From NCBI GenBank assembly GCA_022825235.1, contig JAJDYI010000010.1, positions 1 to 39,214 on the forward strand: DNA of 39,214 nucleotides. Reading direction: 5' to 3'. Source of the DNA: Alphaproteobacteria bacterium (lineage in GTDB: Bacteria > Pseudomonadota > Alphaproteobacteria > TMED109). Below are positions 15,524 to 24,092 of the stretch, piece by piece (the stretch's first letter is position 1; every line of letters begins with the position of its first letter). A program made the position numbers and the translations under genes. A model generated the notes under the pieces. The model had not been told where the DNA came from. It worked only from the letters and a program-made list of their open reading frames with translations, and ran no database searches.

Positions 15524-17182
15524 TCAGCGATCGAGCCAGACGCGGTCCATGGGCTGCATCGGTCCCCACACCGTCTCGGGCAGATCCATGACATATCTGC
15601 GCGATACCGTGACATAGGGCTCCTCGTTTATGAAATAGAGAGGCAGCTCCCGGTTGACGATGCGCTGGAACTCCGCGTAGAGCGCCTTGCGCGTCGGAAC
15701 GTCGATGGTCGATTCCGCCTCCCGGAGCAGCGCGTCCACCCGCTCGTTGCAATATCCCTGCGTGTTCGACCAGACCGTCTTCCTGATGTTGCCGCAGAGA
15801 TAGATGCGGTGCACGCCGATGACCGGATCGGGATAGGTCCAGTGGCTGTTCATGGTGAACTGGTAGTCCCAGGAGCCGATGCGCTGCGCCCAGCTCGGGA
15901 AGTCGGCGGCCGGGCGCAGATCGACGGCGATGCCCACCTTCTTCAGCTGCGCCCTGATGTAATTGGCGCCGGTTGCCAGGCTGTCGACATGGAACGGAGG
16001 ATAGTCGAGCACGACGCGCAGGCGCAGCCCCTCCGCATCCGGCGCGTAGCCGGCATCGTCGAGCAGCTTCCGCGCGCGATCCAGGTCCACCGGATATCTG
16101 TTCAGCCCGTCGCTGTGGAACGGGCTCGAGCGGTGCAGGGGTCCGTAGCCCGGGCGCGGCAAGCCTCCGTGCAGCGTGTTGACCAGGAAGTCCTGGTCGA
16201 TGGCGTAAGCGACCGCCCGGCGAACCCGCAGGTCGTCAAAGGGAGGCTCCCGCAGATTGAACTCCACGTAGTTGAGCGGGCCGAGCGCCTCGTAGCCTCT
16301 GGTGCTCACGCGAAGATCGGGGTTGTCGGCGATTCTCGGGACGTCGCGGAAACGCACGCCCGCGAACGGGTAATAGTCGACCTCGCCCTTTTCCAGCGCG
16401 AGCATGCGCACCGAGGGCAGATTGAAGAACTTGACGACGATCCGGTCGAGAAGGGGCCGTCCTTCGATGAAGAAGTCGTCGTTGCGCTCCAGGATCACGT
16501 GCTGGCCCCTCACCCACTCCTTGAACCTGAAGGGGCCGGAGCCGACCGGGGCAGCGTTCATCGGGTGAGTCTTGGGATCGCGGCCGTCGCCGAAGACGTG
16601 CCTGGGGATGACCGGCATCAGGAGAGGGACCAGCGACTGCATGAGCGCCGGGTGGGGCCTGGCGAGCCGGATCACGGCGGTAAGCGGGTCCGGCGTGTCC
16701 ACCCGATCGACGGCATCGAACATGGCCATTCCGAATGGGTGGTTCCGCTTCACGACGGCGAGCGAGAAGGCGACGTCTTCCGAGGTGATCGGCGTGCCGT
16801 CGTGGAAGCGGGCGTTGGGTACGAGGTGGAAGGCGTAGCTCAGCCCGTCCCCCGATATTTCCCAGCGCTCGGCGAGATAGGGCCGGGGCCGGAACCCGTC
16901 GTCGACCCGCACCAGCCCGGCGAACAGCTGGACGCCGAGGCCGGCGTGGGCGCCCGACTGGACGGCGGGGTTGAGATGGCGCAGGCCGGCGCCACCCGCG
17001 ACGACCAGGGTGCCACCCGACCTGGGCTCCGCCGCGAAGGCAGGGAAGGCGAGAGCCGCGAGGACGAGGCATAGGGTGGTCGCAAGGGCAGCTGCGCGCG
17101 GAAGGGGGCGGGCGGGATTTCCGGAGGGGCGTCCTCCGGGACGGCCCAACGGCGAATGCCGGTGCGTTCGAAAGTCGTACAT
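15524..17182 (-). CDS. ABC importer solute-binding protein (SBP family 5)
   Basis: A 552-residue periplasmic binding protein of the dipeptide/oligopeptide type. The ATG at 17182 gives a signal peptide after an arginine-rich lead (AAALATTLCLVLAALAFPAFA); an in-frame GTG at 17266 is possible but would put 28 extra residues before it. Family blocks include GGTLVVAGGAGLRHLNPAVQ, the YLAERWEISGDGLSYAFHL region, FHDGTPITSEDVAFSLAVVK, APVGSGPFRFKEW and FDDLRVRRAVAYAIDQ. It delivers a peptide-like ligand to the two permeases encoded next. The ligand cannot be predicted. No good ribosome binding site is seen before 17182. An 8-bp inverted repeat lies 40-70 bases upstream. Confidence 0.9.
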   Translation of the reverse strand: MYDFRTHRHSPLGRPGGRPSGNPARPLPRAAALATTLCLVLAALAFPAFAAEPRSGGTLVVAGGAGLRHLNPAVQSGAHAGLGVQLFAGLVRVDDGFRPRPYLAERWEISGDGLSYAFHLVPNARFHDGTPITSEDVAFSLAVVKRNHPFGMAMFDAVDRVDTPDPLTAVIRLARPHPALMQSLVPLLMPVIPRHVFGDGRDPKTHPMNAAPVGSGPFRFKEWVRGQHVILERNDDFFIEGRPLLDRIVVKFFNLPSVRMLALEKGEVDYYPFAGVRFRDVPRIADNPDLRVSTRGYEALGPLNYVEFNLREPPFDDLRVRRAVAYAIDQDFLVNTLHGGLPRPGYGPLHRSSPFHSDGLNRYPVDLDRARKLLDDAGYAPDAEGLRLRVVLDYPPFHVDSLATGANYIRAQLKKVGIAVDLRPAADFPSWAQRIGSWDYQFTMNSHWTYPDPVIGVHRIYLCGNIRKTVWSNTQGYCNERVDALLREAESTIDVPTRKALYAEFQRIVNRELPLYFINEEPYVTVSRRYVMDLPETVWGPMQPMDRVWLDR

Positions 17183-17221
17183 CTGCGTAACGCTCGAATA
17201 TGCGAGTCCCTGGGAACGGAT

Positions 17222-17253
17222 ACTCCTCGTCCGGAGCGATTGTTCCGAGGAGT
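17222..17253. promoter_or_regulatory. Perfect 8-bp inverted repeat upstream of the binding-protein gene
   Basis: ACTCCTCG at 17222-17229 and its exact complement CGAGGAGT at 17246-17253, separated by 16 bases. It lies 40 bases upstream of the chosen start of the solute-binding protein gene. It could be a repressor site or, if transcribed, a hairpin in the leader. If the more upstream GTG start is real, it would be coding, which argues mildly for the downstream start. Confidence 0.35.
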
Positions 17254-17374
17254 CGTTCACGGCCACGATGTCGCCGGCGCGACGGTATGAGCAAAGGTGT
17301 TAGGGCGGTCAAGAGAATTGGACGAATGTCCGGGAAAAGGGCGCGCGAGAGCGACGTTATCGCGTCTGCGGTGC

Positions 17375-17465
17375 CGTAATTTGCGGTTAATGACGATGAT
17401 ATGTGTGGTCTTGTAATAGCGCGCCTGTACTACAAGTTTATTTGGGTGCATGGTCGTTGTTCGGA
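17375..17465. promoter_or_regulatory. AT-rich island with ACTACA word before the MalT-like regulator
   Basis: A short AT-rich stretch with ACTACA at 17429 and TGTAAT in the opposite sense at 17412. It lies about 180 bases before the start of the MalT-like regulator and between it and the divergent importer operon. The shared word links this regulator gene to the other islands. It may mark autoregulation. Confidence 0.4.
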
Positions 17466-17486
17466 AGATACGTTTGCTGTGAATCT

Positions 17487-17612
17487 ATGAGCAGCAAGCC
17501 GAAAACTCGTGGGGCCCGGCCACGCATTGCGCGGGCAGCGACAATCTTGTGGGAAGCGCAGCGGTATCGGTGCGACGTGCCGGCGCGCCATCCCGCCGGA
17601 CCCCGGCGATGA
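17487..17612 (+). CDS. Possible 41-codon leader ORF overlapping the regulator start
   Basis: A short frame from ATG 17487 ending in a TGA at 17610-17612 that overlaps the ATG of the regulator at 17609 (ATGA). The peptide is basic (MSSKPKTRGARPRIARAA) without recognisable features and without a clear ribosome binding site. It could couple translation to the regulator or be chance. I list it because of the exact overlap and because the regulator's own ribosome binding site is weak. Confidence 0.25.
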   Translation: MSSKPKTRGARPRIARAATILWEAQRYRCDVPARHPAGPRR

Positions 17613-20374
17613 GCGAAACCGGGCCGAGCGCGGACATCGGGTGCGGCGGGCGATCGTCGGCGCAGGCTGACGCTCAATCGCACGACGCGCGGCCGCTCCC
17701 CTGGCTGCTGCGCCAGAAGGTGTCCGTTCCCGAGCGGGCGGCGGATTATCTCGACCGAGCCGAGCTGGCGACACGGACGATGCCCACCCACCGTCGACTG
17801 ACGGTGCTCCACGCACCCGGCGGATTCGGCAAGACGACGCTGCTGGCCGAATGCTGCCGCCGGTTGCGAGAGGATGGGATTCCGACCGCCTGGGTATCCG
17901 TCGACGAGCAGGACGAGCCCGCCGTGCTCGATGCCTATATCGGCTATGCCTGCCGGAACGCGGCGGCGGGCGATTCGCCGAGATCGGAGGAGGTCGCTGT
18001 ATCGGGTTTGGACCGGTTGGGCGGCGGGAGCGGGAGCCGTGTCGGGCCTGTCATGCACGAGATTGCTGAATTCGACGGGCCGTTCGTCCTGGTGCTGGAC
18101 GAACTGGAACGTCTCCGGGACCCGGGAGCGGGGGAACTGCTGGAGTTCCTGCTGCGGAGCGGCCCGCCCAACTTGCATCTGGCCTTTGCGTGCCGAGAGC
18201 TTCCATCCGGCCTGAACATCGCCGGTGCCGTCCTGGAAGGCCGAGCCCTGATCGTGTCGGCGGAGGAATTGCGGTTTTCGAGCTCCGAGGTGGCGGAGTT
18301 CTTCGACGGCAAATTGTCGTCCCCGCAACTGGCGGGGCTGATGACCGATTCGGCGGGTTGGCCGTTCGCGCTCAGGGTTGCCCGAAACGAGATGGGGCGC
18401 GGCAGGAGGCTGGACGCGCTGGCCTCGCAGGAGTTTGTGGAGAACTGGGTGGAGTCGCGACTGTTCGCCGGGCTTGGGAGGGAAGACCGGGAATTTCTCT
18501 TCGATATCGGCCTGTTCGACTGGATGGACGCTGCGCTCCTCGACGAGGTGCTGGACCGCCACGATTCGGTGCGTCGGATCGAGACGATACCGGTCCTGGT
18601 GGGGCTGCTCGAGCCGGTGCATGACGGTGTGACGGACATGTGGCGGCTGCACCCCCTGATCCGGGAGCACTGCGCGAGACGGCGCCTCCGCGAGACGCCC
18701 GAGCGATTTCGGCGCATTCACCGGCGGATTGCGGAGGCGCTCATGCGGCGGGACCAGACGGTGTCCGCGATGCGCCATGCCGTCGAAGCGGGGGAACCGG
18801 CGCTCGCGGGCGACATCCTGGAGCGTGCGGGCGGCGGGCGCCTGATCCTCCGGGACGGGACGGCCCAGTTCCTAGCCGCCGACCGCTGGCTGAGCGAGGC
18901 GGTTATCGCGGAGCGGCCGCGGCTCGCGCTGGCGCGCTGCTTGGCGCTGATCCATTTGGGACGGATGGAAGAAGCCAGGAAGAGATACCGGTCCATCGCC
19001 GCGCCTGCAGGCAACGTTGAAGACGAAGCGGGAGATGTCGAGTTCGAGCTGGCGGTCGACCATTGCATGGTTCGCGGCACGATGCTGCTGTTTGGCGGGG
19101 AACGTTTCGGATCGGCTTTGTTCCAGACCCACCTGGCCGAAATTGCGCGCCTGGCCTTGTCTCCACGAGTCGATGTAGCGGTCCGGGGCATGATGGAGTA
19201 CGGCCTGTGCGTGTCGAACAACATGACGGCTGCATTCGAGGTTGCACTCGATCATGCCGCGCGGGCTCGTCGATACTTCGACCGGAACCGCTACATGACG
19301 ATGTATCTCGACATTCAACTCGGGCAGATCGCCATGGCGCAGGGCCGGGCGACGGATGCGGCGGCGCATTACCGGACGGGCTTGCGAGTCGCGAAAAAGA
19401 ACTTCGTGCTGGATCCCATTGCAACGGTGTTATGCAGGGTCCACCTGCAAGAGCTTGCTCTCGAATGCAGTCGCGTTGCGCCGGACGCGGAGATGACCCG
19501 CGTTCCCGGAGCCTTGGTGACCGGTGCCACTCCCCTTCAGGCCTATGCCGCGGCCGGCGGCGCGGTCATCGATCTGAGTCTGCGGGACGAGGGTGTCGAG
19601 GGCGCGTTGGCGGTGGCCGACGAAATGCTGACATATGTCCGCAAAGCCGGTTTGACCGCATTGGTGAGGTATGTGTCGGCGCTCAGGGTTTCCCTGCTGG
19701 CGCTTGCGGGGCGGATCGGCGATGGCGAACGTGCCTGGGCGGCGGACAATCTGCCTGAGGCGTCGGCGGACTGCCTGGACCTGGCCGGCCAGACCTGGCG
19801 GGAAATGGAGGCCATCTCGTGCGCGCGGCTGCGCCTGGAGATCGGGTGCGAGCGGTTCGATGCCGGTCGCGCCCTGGCCGCCGATCTGCGCGCGATAGCG
19901 GAGGTCCGGGGGCTGAAGCGGACGCTGATGCGCGCGCTCGCTTTGTCGGTGGTGCTGGAACGGCGCGCCGGGGAGGCGAAAGCCGCGGCCGGACACCTGG
20001 AAGCGTATCTGCGTGCCTACGGCGATGCGCCCTACGCAGGGCCGCTGGTGCGCGAGCGCGCGGACTGCGCGCCGGTGCTGACGGAATTGCTTGATTCGGC
20101 CCCACATTGGGCGGACGAGGAGACTGCGCGCTCGCTTCTGGCGGCGATGGAACAGGAAGACACTTCGCGGCAACTGGTGCTGAGCGCGCGCGAGAGAGAG
20201 GTGCTGCAACGGCTCGGGGCACAGCGCGACAAGCAGATCGCCGCGGAGCTCGGTCTGAGCACCTATGGCGTGCGTCATCACCTCCGCAAGCTGTTCGCCA
20301 AGTTGGGGGTGCGCAAGCGGGCCGAGGCGGTACGCCGGGCCAGGGAGATGGGGCTGGTTTCGGACGATTATTGA
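17609..20374 (+). CDS. MalT-like LuxR-family regulator with ATPase domain (LAL type)
   Basis: A 921-residue cytosolic regulator. Residues about 29-60 carry the LAL lead-in (LLRQKVSVPERAADYLDR). The Walker A loop is APGGFGKTT at 69-77 within HRRLTVLHAPGGFGKTTLL, a Walker B-like stretch is PFVLVLDELERL, and then LHPLIREHCARR precedes a long helical-repeat (TPR-like) signal region to about residue 845. The C-terminal LuxR helix-turn-helix is LSAREREVLQRLGAQRDKQIA followed by ELGLSTYGVRHHLRKLFAKL. Such regulators bind ATP and an inducer, form oligomers and activate promoters with repeated sites. The start is uncertain; an in-frame GTG at 17549 is the alternative. It converges with the tandem-STAS gene and the export operon and has an ACTACA island upstream. 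Confidence 0.9.
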   Translation: MSETGPSADIGCGGRSSAQADAQSHDARPLPWLLRQKVSVPERAADYLDRAELATRTMPTHRRLTVLHAPGGFGKTTLLAECCRRLREDGIPTAWVSVDEQDEPAVLDAYIGYACRNAAAGDSPRSEEVAVSGLDRLGGGSGSRVGPVMHEIAEFDGPFVLVLDELERLRDPGAGELLEFLLRSGPPNLHLAFACRELPSGLNIAGAVLEGRALIVSAEELRFSSSEVAEFFDGKLSSPQLAGLMTDSAGWPFALRVARNEMGRGRRLDALASQEFVENWVESRLFAGLGREDREFLFDIGLFDWMDAALLDEVLDRHDSVRRIETIPVLVGLLEPVHDGVTDMWRLHPLIREHCARRRLRETPERFRRIHRRIAEALMRRDQTVSAMRHAVEAGEPALAGDILERAGGGRLILRDGTAQFLAADRWLSEAVIAERPRLALARCLALIHLGRMEEARKRYRSIAAPAGNVEDEAGDVEFELAVDHCMVRGTMLLFGGERFGSALFQTHLAEIARLALSPRVDVAVRGMMEYGLCVSNNMTAAFEVALDHAARARRYFDRNRYMTMYLDIQLGQIAMAQGRATDAAAHYRTGLRVAKKNFVLDPIATVLCRVHLQELALECSRVAPDAEMTRVPGALVTGATPLQAYAAAGGAVIDLSLRDEGVEGALAVADEMLTYVRKAGLTALVRYVSALRVSLLALAGRIGDGERAWAADNLPEASADCLDLAGQTWREMEAISCARLRLEIGCERFDAGRALAADLRAIAEVRGLKRTLMRALALSVVLERRAGEAKAAAGHLEAYLRAYGDAPYAGPLVRERADCAPVLTELLDSAPHWADEETARSLLAAMEQEDTSRQLVLSAREREVLQRLGAQRDKQIAAELGLSTYGVRHHLRKLFAKLGVRKRAEAVRRAREMGLVSDDY

Positions 20375-20444
20375 GCGGGCCCACTCGGGGATGTCGCGGC
20401 GTGAAGCGCTCAGAGGGCCGGGCCGCGATCTCTGCACAGCGGCT

Positions 20445-21149
20445 TCATTCGCGGGCAAGCGCGGCGAGCGCGGCTTCGAGGGTCTCCCGGTAGTCGATGA
20501 CCGTGAGAAAGCCGCTCATCTCCATCACCGAGCGGCATTGCGGCGCGAGCGCGGCGATGGCGAGGTCCCCGCCTGCCTGACGGCATTCCTTGGCGCCGAT
20601 CAGCAGGGCGCGCAGGCCGGCGCTGTTCACATAGCTCATTCCCGCGCAATCCAGTGCCACGCGAACCGTTCCGTGCTCGATGGCGTTGGCGATCCTCGCC
20701 AGCAGCAGGGATGCACCGTCGCCGTTCAGCTGGCCGACGAGCGAGAGGACGACCGCCTGCGCCTCGCGCCGTTCCGCGATTTCCATTCCGTCTCGCATTG
20801 TCTTTCGGCGGGGGCGGCCGGTTCCGTTGAGCGCGGCCTCCGCGGTCTCGTGGTATTGCAGCACGGACAACAACCCGCTCGCCTCCAGAAGCGCCCGGCA
20901 TTCGGGCCGGAGCGCGGCAACGGCGAGTTCGCCGCCTTCCCGCACGCATGCCTTCGCGCCGAGGAGCAGCGCGCGGAGCCCCGCGCAGCTGATATAGGCG
21001 ATGTCGCCGCAGTCGAGCACCGCGCGACCCCGGCCCCGCCTTGCAGCGGAGCAGAGTTCGGCTTCCAACTCCCGCGCGCCGGTCGCGTCCAGCCGTCCGG
21101 AGGGAGCGACGATAACGGCCGAACCCGCCTTGCGCGTTTCGAATATCAT
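20445..21149 (-). CDS. Tandem STAS-domain protein (anti-sigma antagonist-like)
   Basis: A 234-residue cytosolic protein made of two STAS domains, about residues 1-110 and 120-234, joined by a short basic linker. Each has the STAS core: VLDCGDIAYISCAGLRALLLGAK in the first and ALDCAGMSYVNSAGLRALLIGAK in the second (shown here in pieces as read). In SpoIIAA-like proteins the Ser of D-S-x-G-L is phosphorylated; here the second domain keeps Ser (NSAGL) but the first has Cys (SCAGL). The ATG at 21149 is chosen because the domain begins there; an in-frame TTG at 21227 lacks a ribosome binding site. It is the last gene of the export operon, 100 bases after the ATPase gene. Its partners, a kinase or sigma regulator, are not in view. 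Confidence 0.85.
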   Translation of the reverse strand: MIFETRKAGSAVIVAPSGRLDATGARELEAELCSAARRGRGRAVLDCGDIAYISCAGLRALLLGAKACVREGGELAVAALRPECRALLEASGLLSVLQYHETAEAALNGTGRPRRKTMRDGMEIAERREAQAVVLSLVGQLNGDGASLLLARIANAIEHGTVRVALDCAGMSYVNSAGLRALLIGAKECRQAGGDLAIAALAPQCRSVMEMSGFLTVIDYRETLEAALAALARE

Positions 21150-21249
21150 CGCCGCTGCCCCCTCATCCCCGACCGTGGCGGTGGCGGGAAATGCGGGCTG
21201 CAGGCCGAAGAACACGCCGACCGCCAAGGAAACACCGGACCCGCATGCG

Positions 21250-21948
21250 TCATGCCGCGCCGGCTTCCCGGGCTTCGGCGGCCTCTTCGAGCAGCGAGCC
21301 GTCGCGGATCAGTGCCCGGCGCCGGCATTGCAGGGAGACCGTCGGGTCGTGGGTGATGATGACCACCGCCACCCGCTCCTCGCGGTTGAGGCGGATCAGG
21401 AGCTGCATCACTTCCTCGGCCGTGTCGGAGTCGAGCGCGCCGGTGGGCTCGTCCGCCAGCACGGCCGACGGCGTCCCCACCAGCGCCCGCGCGATCGCCA
21501 CGCGCTGCTTCTGCCCGCCGGAGAGCTGGTCCGGCCGGTGGTCCAGCCGGTCGGCCATGGCGACCTTCTCCAGTATGTCCACGGCCCGGCGGCGCGCGGC
21601 GCGCCGGCCCGAGCCCCGATAGACCAGCGGCAGGGCGACGTTCTCCAGCGCCGTCAGATGCCCCAGCAGGTTGAAGGACTGGAAGATGAAGCCGATATTC
21701 TCGTTGCGAAATGCCGAGAGCTCCCGGTCGTTCATGGTCGCGACATCGCGCCCGTTGAGCCGGTAGGAACCCGAGGTCGGGCGGCCCAGCAGCCCCAGTA
21801 TGTTCATCAGCGTCGACTTGCCGCTGCCCGACGGCCCCATGATCGACATGAGGTCGCCCGCCTCCACCCGGAGGTCGATCCCCTTCAGCACCTCGACTTC
21901 CACCGGCCCGAGGCGGAACGTCTTGCGGATGTCGGCAAGTTCCAGCAT
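21250..21948 (-). CDS. ABC transporter ATPase, MacB/LolD type
   Basis: A 232-residue ATPase that powers a MacB/LolCDE-like exporter. Walker A is GPSGSGKST at 38-46, the Q-loop is FIFQSFNLL, the signature is LSGGQKQRVAIARAL, Walker B is AVLADEPTGALD and the switch His is in IITHDP. The length and motif spacing are those of stand-alone LolD-like ATPases. In this locus the matching permease is encoded at 25473-26660. In MacB proper the ATPase and permease are one chain, so this is a split version. It lies 92 bases after the TolC-like gene and 100 bases before the tandem-STAS gene. Confidence 0.95.
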   Translation of the reverse strand: MLELADIRKTFRLGPVEVEVLKGIDLRVEAGDLMSIMGPSGSGKSTLMNILGLLGRPTSGSYRLNGRDVATMNDRELSAFRNENIGFIFQSFNLLGHLTALENVALPLVYRGSGRRAARRRAVDILEKVAMADRLDHRPDQLSGGQKQRVAIARALVGTPSAVLADEPTGALDSDTAEEVMQLLIRLNREERVAVVIITHDPTVSLQCRRRALIRDGSLLEEAAEAREAGAA

Positions 21949-22040
21949 CGCTTGGGTTCAACCTCCCGGAACCGGCAATGTCCCGCCCGCATCGAGACCG
22001 GCGCGGATTTCGAGCGGTTCGCGCCGGTTGTCGGGCCCGG

Positions 22041-23435
22041 TCACTTCCCCACCTGCTTCACGCTTATGCCCCACCGGTCGAGCGTCGTGCCGAGCGCGCG
22101 GTCGAGCCGGGCGAGCGAATCCCGGTAGCGCGCCACCGCGTCCAGTTCGCGCCGCTGAGCCGTCACGAGGTCGTCCTCGAAGCGGCCGAGCTGGAAGGCG
22201 GACGACAGGCCTTGCTGCAGCTTGCGGCGTTCCACGTCGAGCTTCCGCTCCGCGAGTTCCCGCGCCTGGCGCGCGAGGTCGATCTGACGCAGCGCCACCG
22301 CCACATCGTACACCGCCCGACGCACCTCGATGCGGATCGACTGGCGCCGCTCGGCGATCTCCATCCGCGCCCGGCGCATCCCGTTGCGCGCGCGCGTCAG
22401 CGCCCGCCGGGGCTCGTCGTCCTGGAGTTGAACCGTCAGGTTCAGCCCGACCGACCAGTGCGTCGGGTCGGGCCCGCTGCGATGATCGGCCTGCGCGTTC
22501 AGGTTGAGATCCGGCAGGAGCGCGTTCTCCGCGCTGTGCAGACGCATGCGCGCCAGCTCCATGCCGATCTCCGCCGTGAGCCAGTCCGTGCGCCGGGCGA
22601 AGGCCGTTTCCAGGCTCTCCTCGAGGTCCGGCCGCTCAGGCTCGACCGGTGGCTCCGGCCGCGGCTCGACCCGCGCCCCCTCTTCGAGGTCGAGCGTGTT
22701 GACGAGGTTGGAATTGGCCGAGTCCAGCGCGTTCCGGGCGTCGATCAGCGCATATTCCTTGCCGGCGACGTCGGCTTCCGTCTGCACCAGGTCCTGCGAC
22801 GCCATGCGGCCCGCCTCGACCAGCGCGCGGTTGATCCCGAGCTGCCGCCGCGCCCGCTCCAGCGCCTCGCGCGCAATGACCGTCCGCTGCCGCTCCCGCA
22901 GCACGCCGCGATAGGCGGACACCGCCGCGTCCACGATGCCGGCCGCGCTGTCCCGGAAGGCGCGCAGGTTGATCCTCTCCTTCAGCCGCGCCTCGCGGAC
23001 CGGCTGGGTGTCGAGCTCCGGCCCGAAGCCCTTGAGCAGCGGCTGCGAGAATGTGAGCGTCGTGGTCGCCTTCCGGTCGCCCTCGCCCGCCAGCGGCTTG
23101 CTGAAGGAGAGCTGGAAGGTGCCGCCGGTCGGCACCCGAAGGCTCGGACCGATGGTGAGGTCCGCCGTCTCCTCGGTCTGCTTTTCGGCGGTCCACCCCA
23201 GGTTCAGGTTCGCCATCGGATCGTAGCGTTCCTCCGCGCCTTCCAGCGTGAGCCGCTGCTCCTCCCGCCCGAGCCTGGCCCGGATCGCCGCGCGGCTCCC
23301 GGTGAGGGCCAGCCGCACCGCCTCCTCCAGCGACAGGTCCAGACGCACAGGCGCGCCCGTCTGCGCCGCGGCCGTCGTCGTCAGCAAGAGCAGCGCAAGG
23401 CTTAGCGCCGGGAACAGTGTCGGCCGCCTTGACAT
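22041..23435 (-). CDS. TolC-family outer-membrane efflux protein
   Basis: A 464-residue outer-membrane channel protein. It has a signal peptide (LFPALSLALLLLTTTAAAQ), followed by LDLSLEEAVRLAL, the standard N-terminal signature, and two related halves of long amphipathic coiled coils. The halves show the typical repeats SAAGIVDAAVSAYRGVLRERQ and ALERARRQLGINRALVEAGR, then EVRRAVYDVAVALRQIDLAR and ELAERKLDVERRKLQQG. It would connect the PAS-adaptor and MacB-like permease to the outside. It now lies apart from the permease because a 2-kb block is inserted upstream. Its own promoter is not obvious; the AT-rich island at 23.6 kb lies upstream of its start. Confidence 0.92.
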   Translation of the reverse strand: MSRRPTLFPALSLALLLLTTTAAAQTGAPVRLDLSLEEAVRLALTGSRAAIRARLGREEQRLTLEGAEERYDPMANLNLGWTAEKQTEETADLTIGPSLRVPTGGTFQLSFSKPLAGEGDRKATTTLTFSQPLLKGFGPELDTQPVREARLKERINLRAFRDSAAGIVDAAVSAYRGVLRERQRTVIAREALERARRQLGINRALVEAGRMASQDLVQTEADVAGKEYALIDARNALDSANSNLVNTLDLEEGARVEPRPEPPVEPERPDLEESLETAFARRTDWLTAEIGMELARMRLHSAENALLPDLNLNAQADHRSGPDPTHWSVGLNLTVQLQDDEPRRALTRARNGMRRARMEIAERRQSIRIEVRRAVYDVAVALRQIDLARQARELAERKLDVERRKLQQGLSSAFQLGRFEDDLVTAQRRELDAVARYRDSLARLDRALGTTLDRWGISVKQVGK

Positions 23436-23599
23436 CAGATCGACCGGTTCCGGCCGCCGTTCAGGGCGACGGACAGCCGCCCCTCGGCGCCCGTCCCCCG
23501 CTGTCGCGGTACTTACGCAGATCGTCCACCCAGGCTATCGGCAATTTCGCGCCGTTCTTTGCAATAGACATCCGCCATTAAGGCAGGAATGAACCTGAG

Positions 23600-23960
23600 T
23601 CTCCACCCATTACAGAGGAAGTATTCGCGCAATAGTTTGTAGTGATTTCAAACACAAATACCTACAAAGCAAAACTGCAACAATTGACACTATGTTCTAC
23701 TATAAATCGCCATTTGAACCGCCGGTATTTACCTCTTTTTCGACCATCGCGGGAAAGGCACGGTCCCGGCCCGGCGGGATACGCCCTGGCGATTCGCGGA
23801 ACGACATCGCCTTGGGCTCGGCAAGTCATCGATACAAGCCCTACCGAAGCAGCGCGTCAGGAAACCCAATGGCTTCCGACTGTGTATTTTATACCGTTCT
23901 TGTAGGACTGTCGGCCTGAATGTGTAGTTTGATTTACGATAACGTGTAGTATCTAAATTT
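23600..23960. promoter_or_regulatory. AT-rich island between the TolC-like and Cys-rich genes
   Basis: Two AT-rich parts (about 23620-23715 and 23900-24000) separated by a more GC-rich stretch. TGTAGT occurs at 23638, 23923 and 23945; the last two are direct repeats spaced 22 bases. Variants are CCTACAAA at 23661 and TCTACTATA at 23696. The region lies upstream of the Cys-rich gene (plus) and of the TolC-like gene (minus). No consensus sigma-70 promoter is clear: TTGACA at 23684 is followed by TATAAA after only 11 bases, which is too short. The rest of 23436-24092 holds no gene. Confidence 0.5.
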
Positions 23961-24092
23961 ATTGATAAAACAAAGACTTAACCCCTAGTTTTTCTCACGC
24001 TGGATTCTGGACATTACAGTTGACTTACGCCGCCACTTGTACCCGTATAGCCTTGTCCTGCGCCCATTTTGAAACACCAAGGAGAAGTCCTC

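Noticed and set aside
21978-23405. 475-codon plus-strand frame opposite the TolC-like gene
   Set aside because: Antisense shadow with low-complexity Arg/His/Pro composition; the TolC signatures lie on the minus strand.
23684-23706. TTGACA and TATAAA as a promoter before the Cys-rich gene
   Set aside because: The two boxes are only 11 bases apart; sigma-70 promoters need about 16-18.
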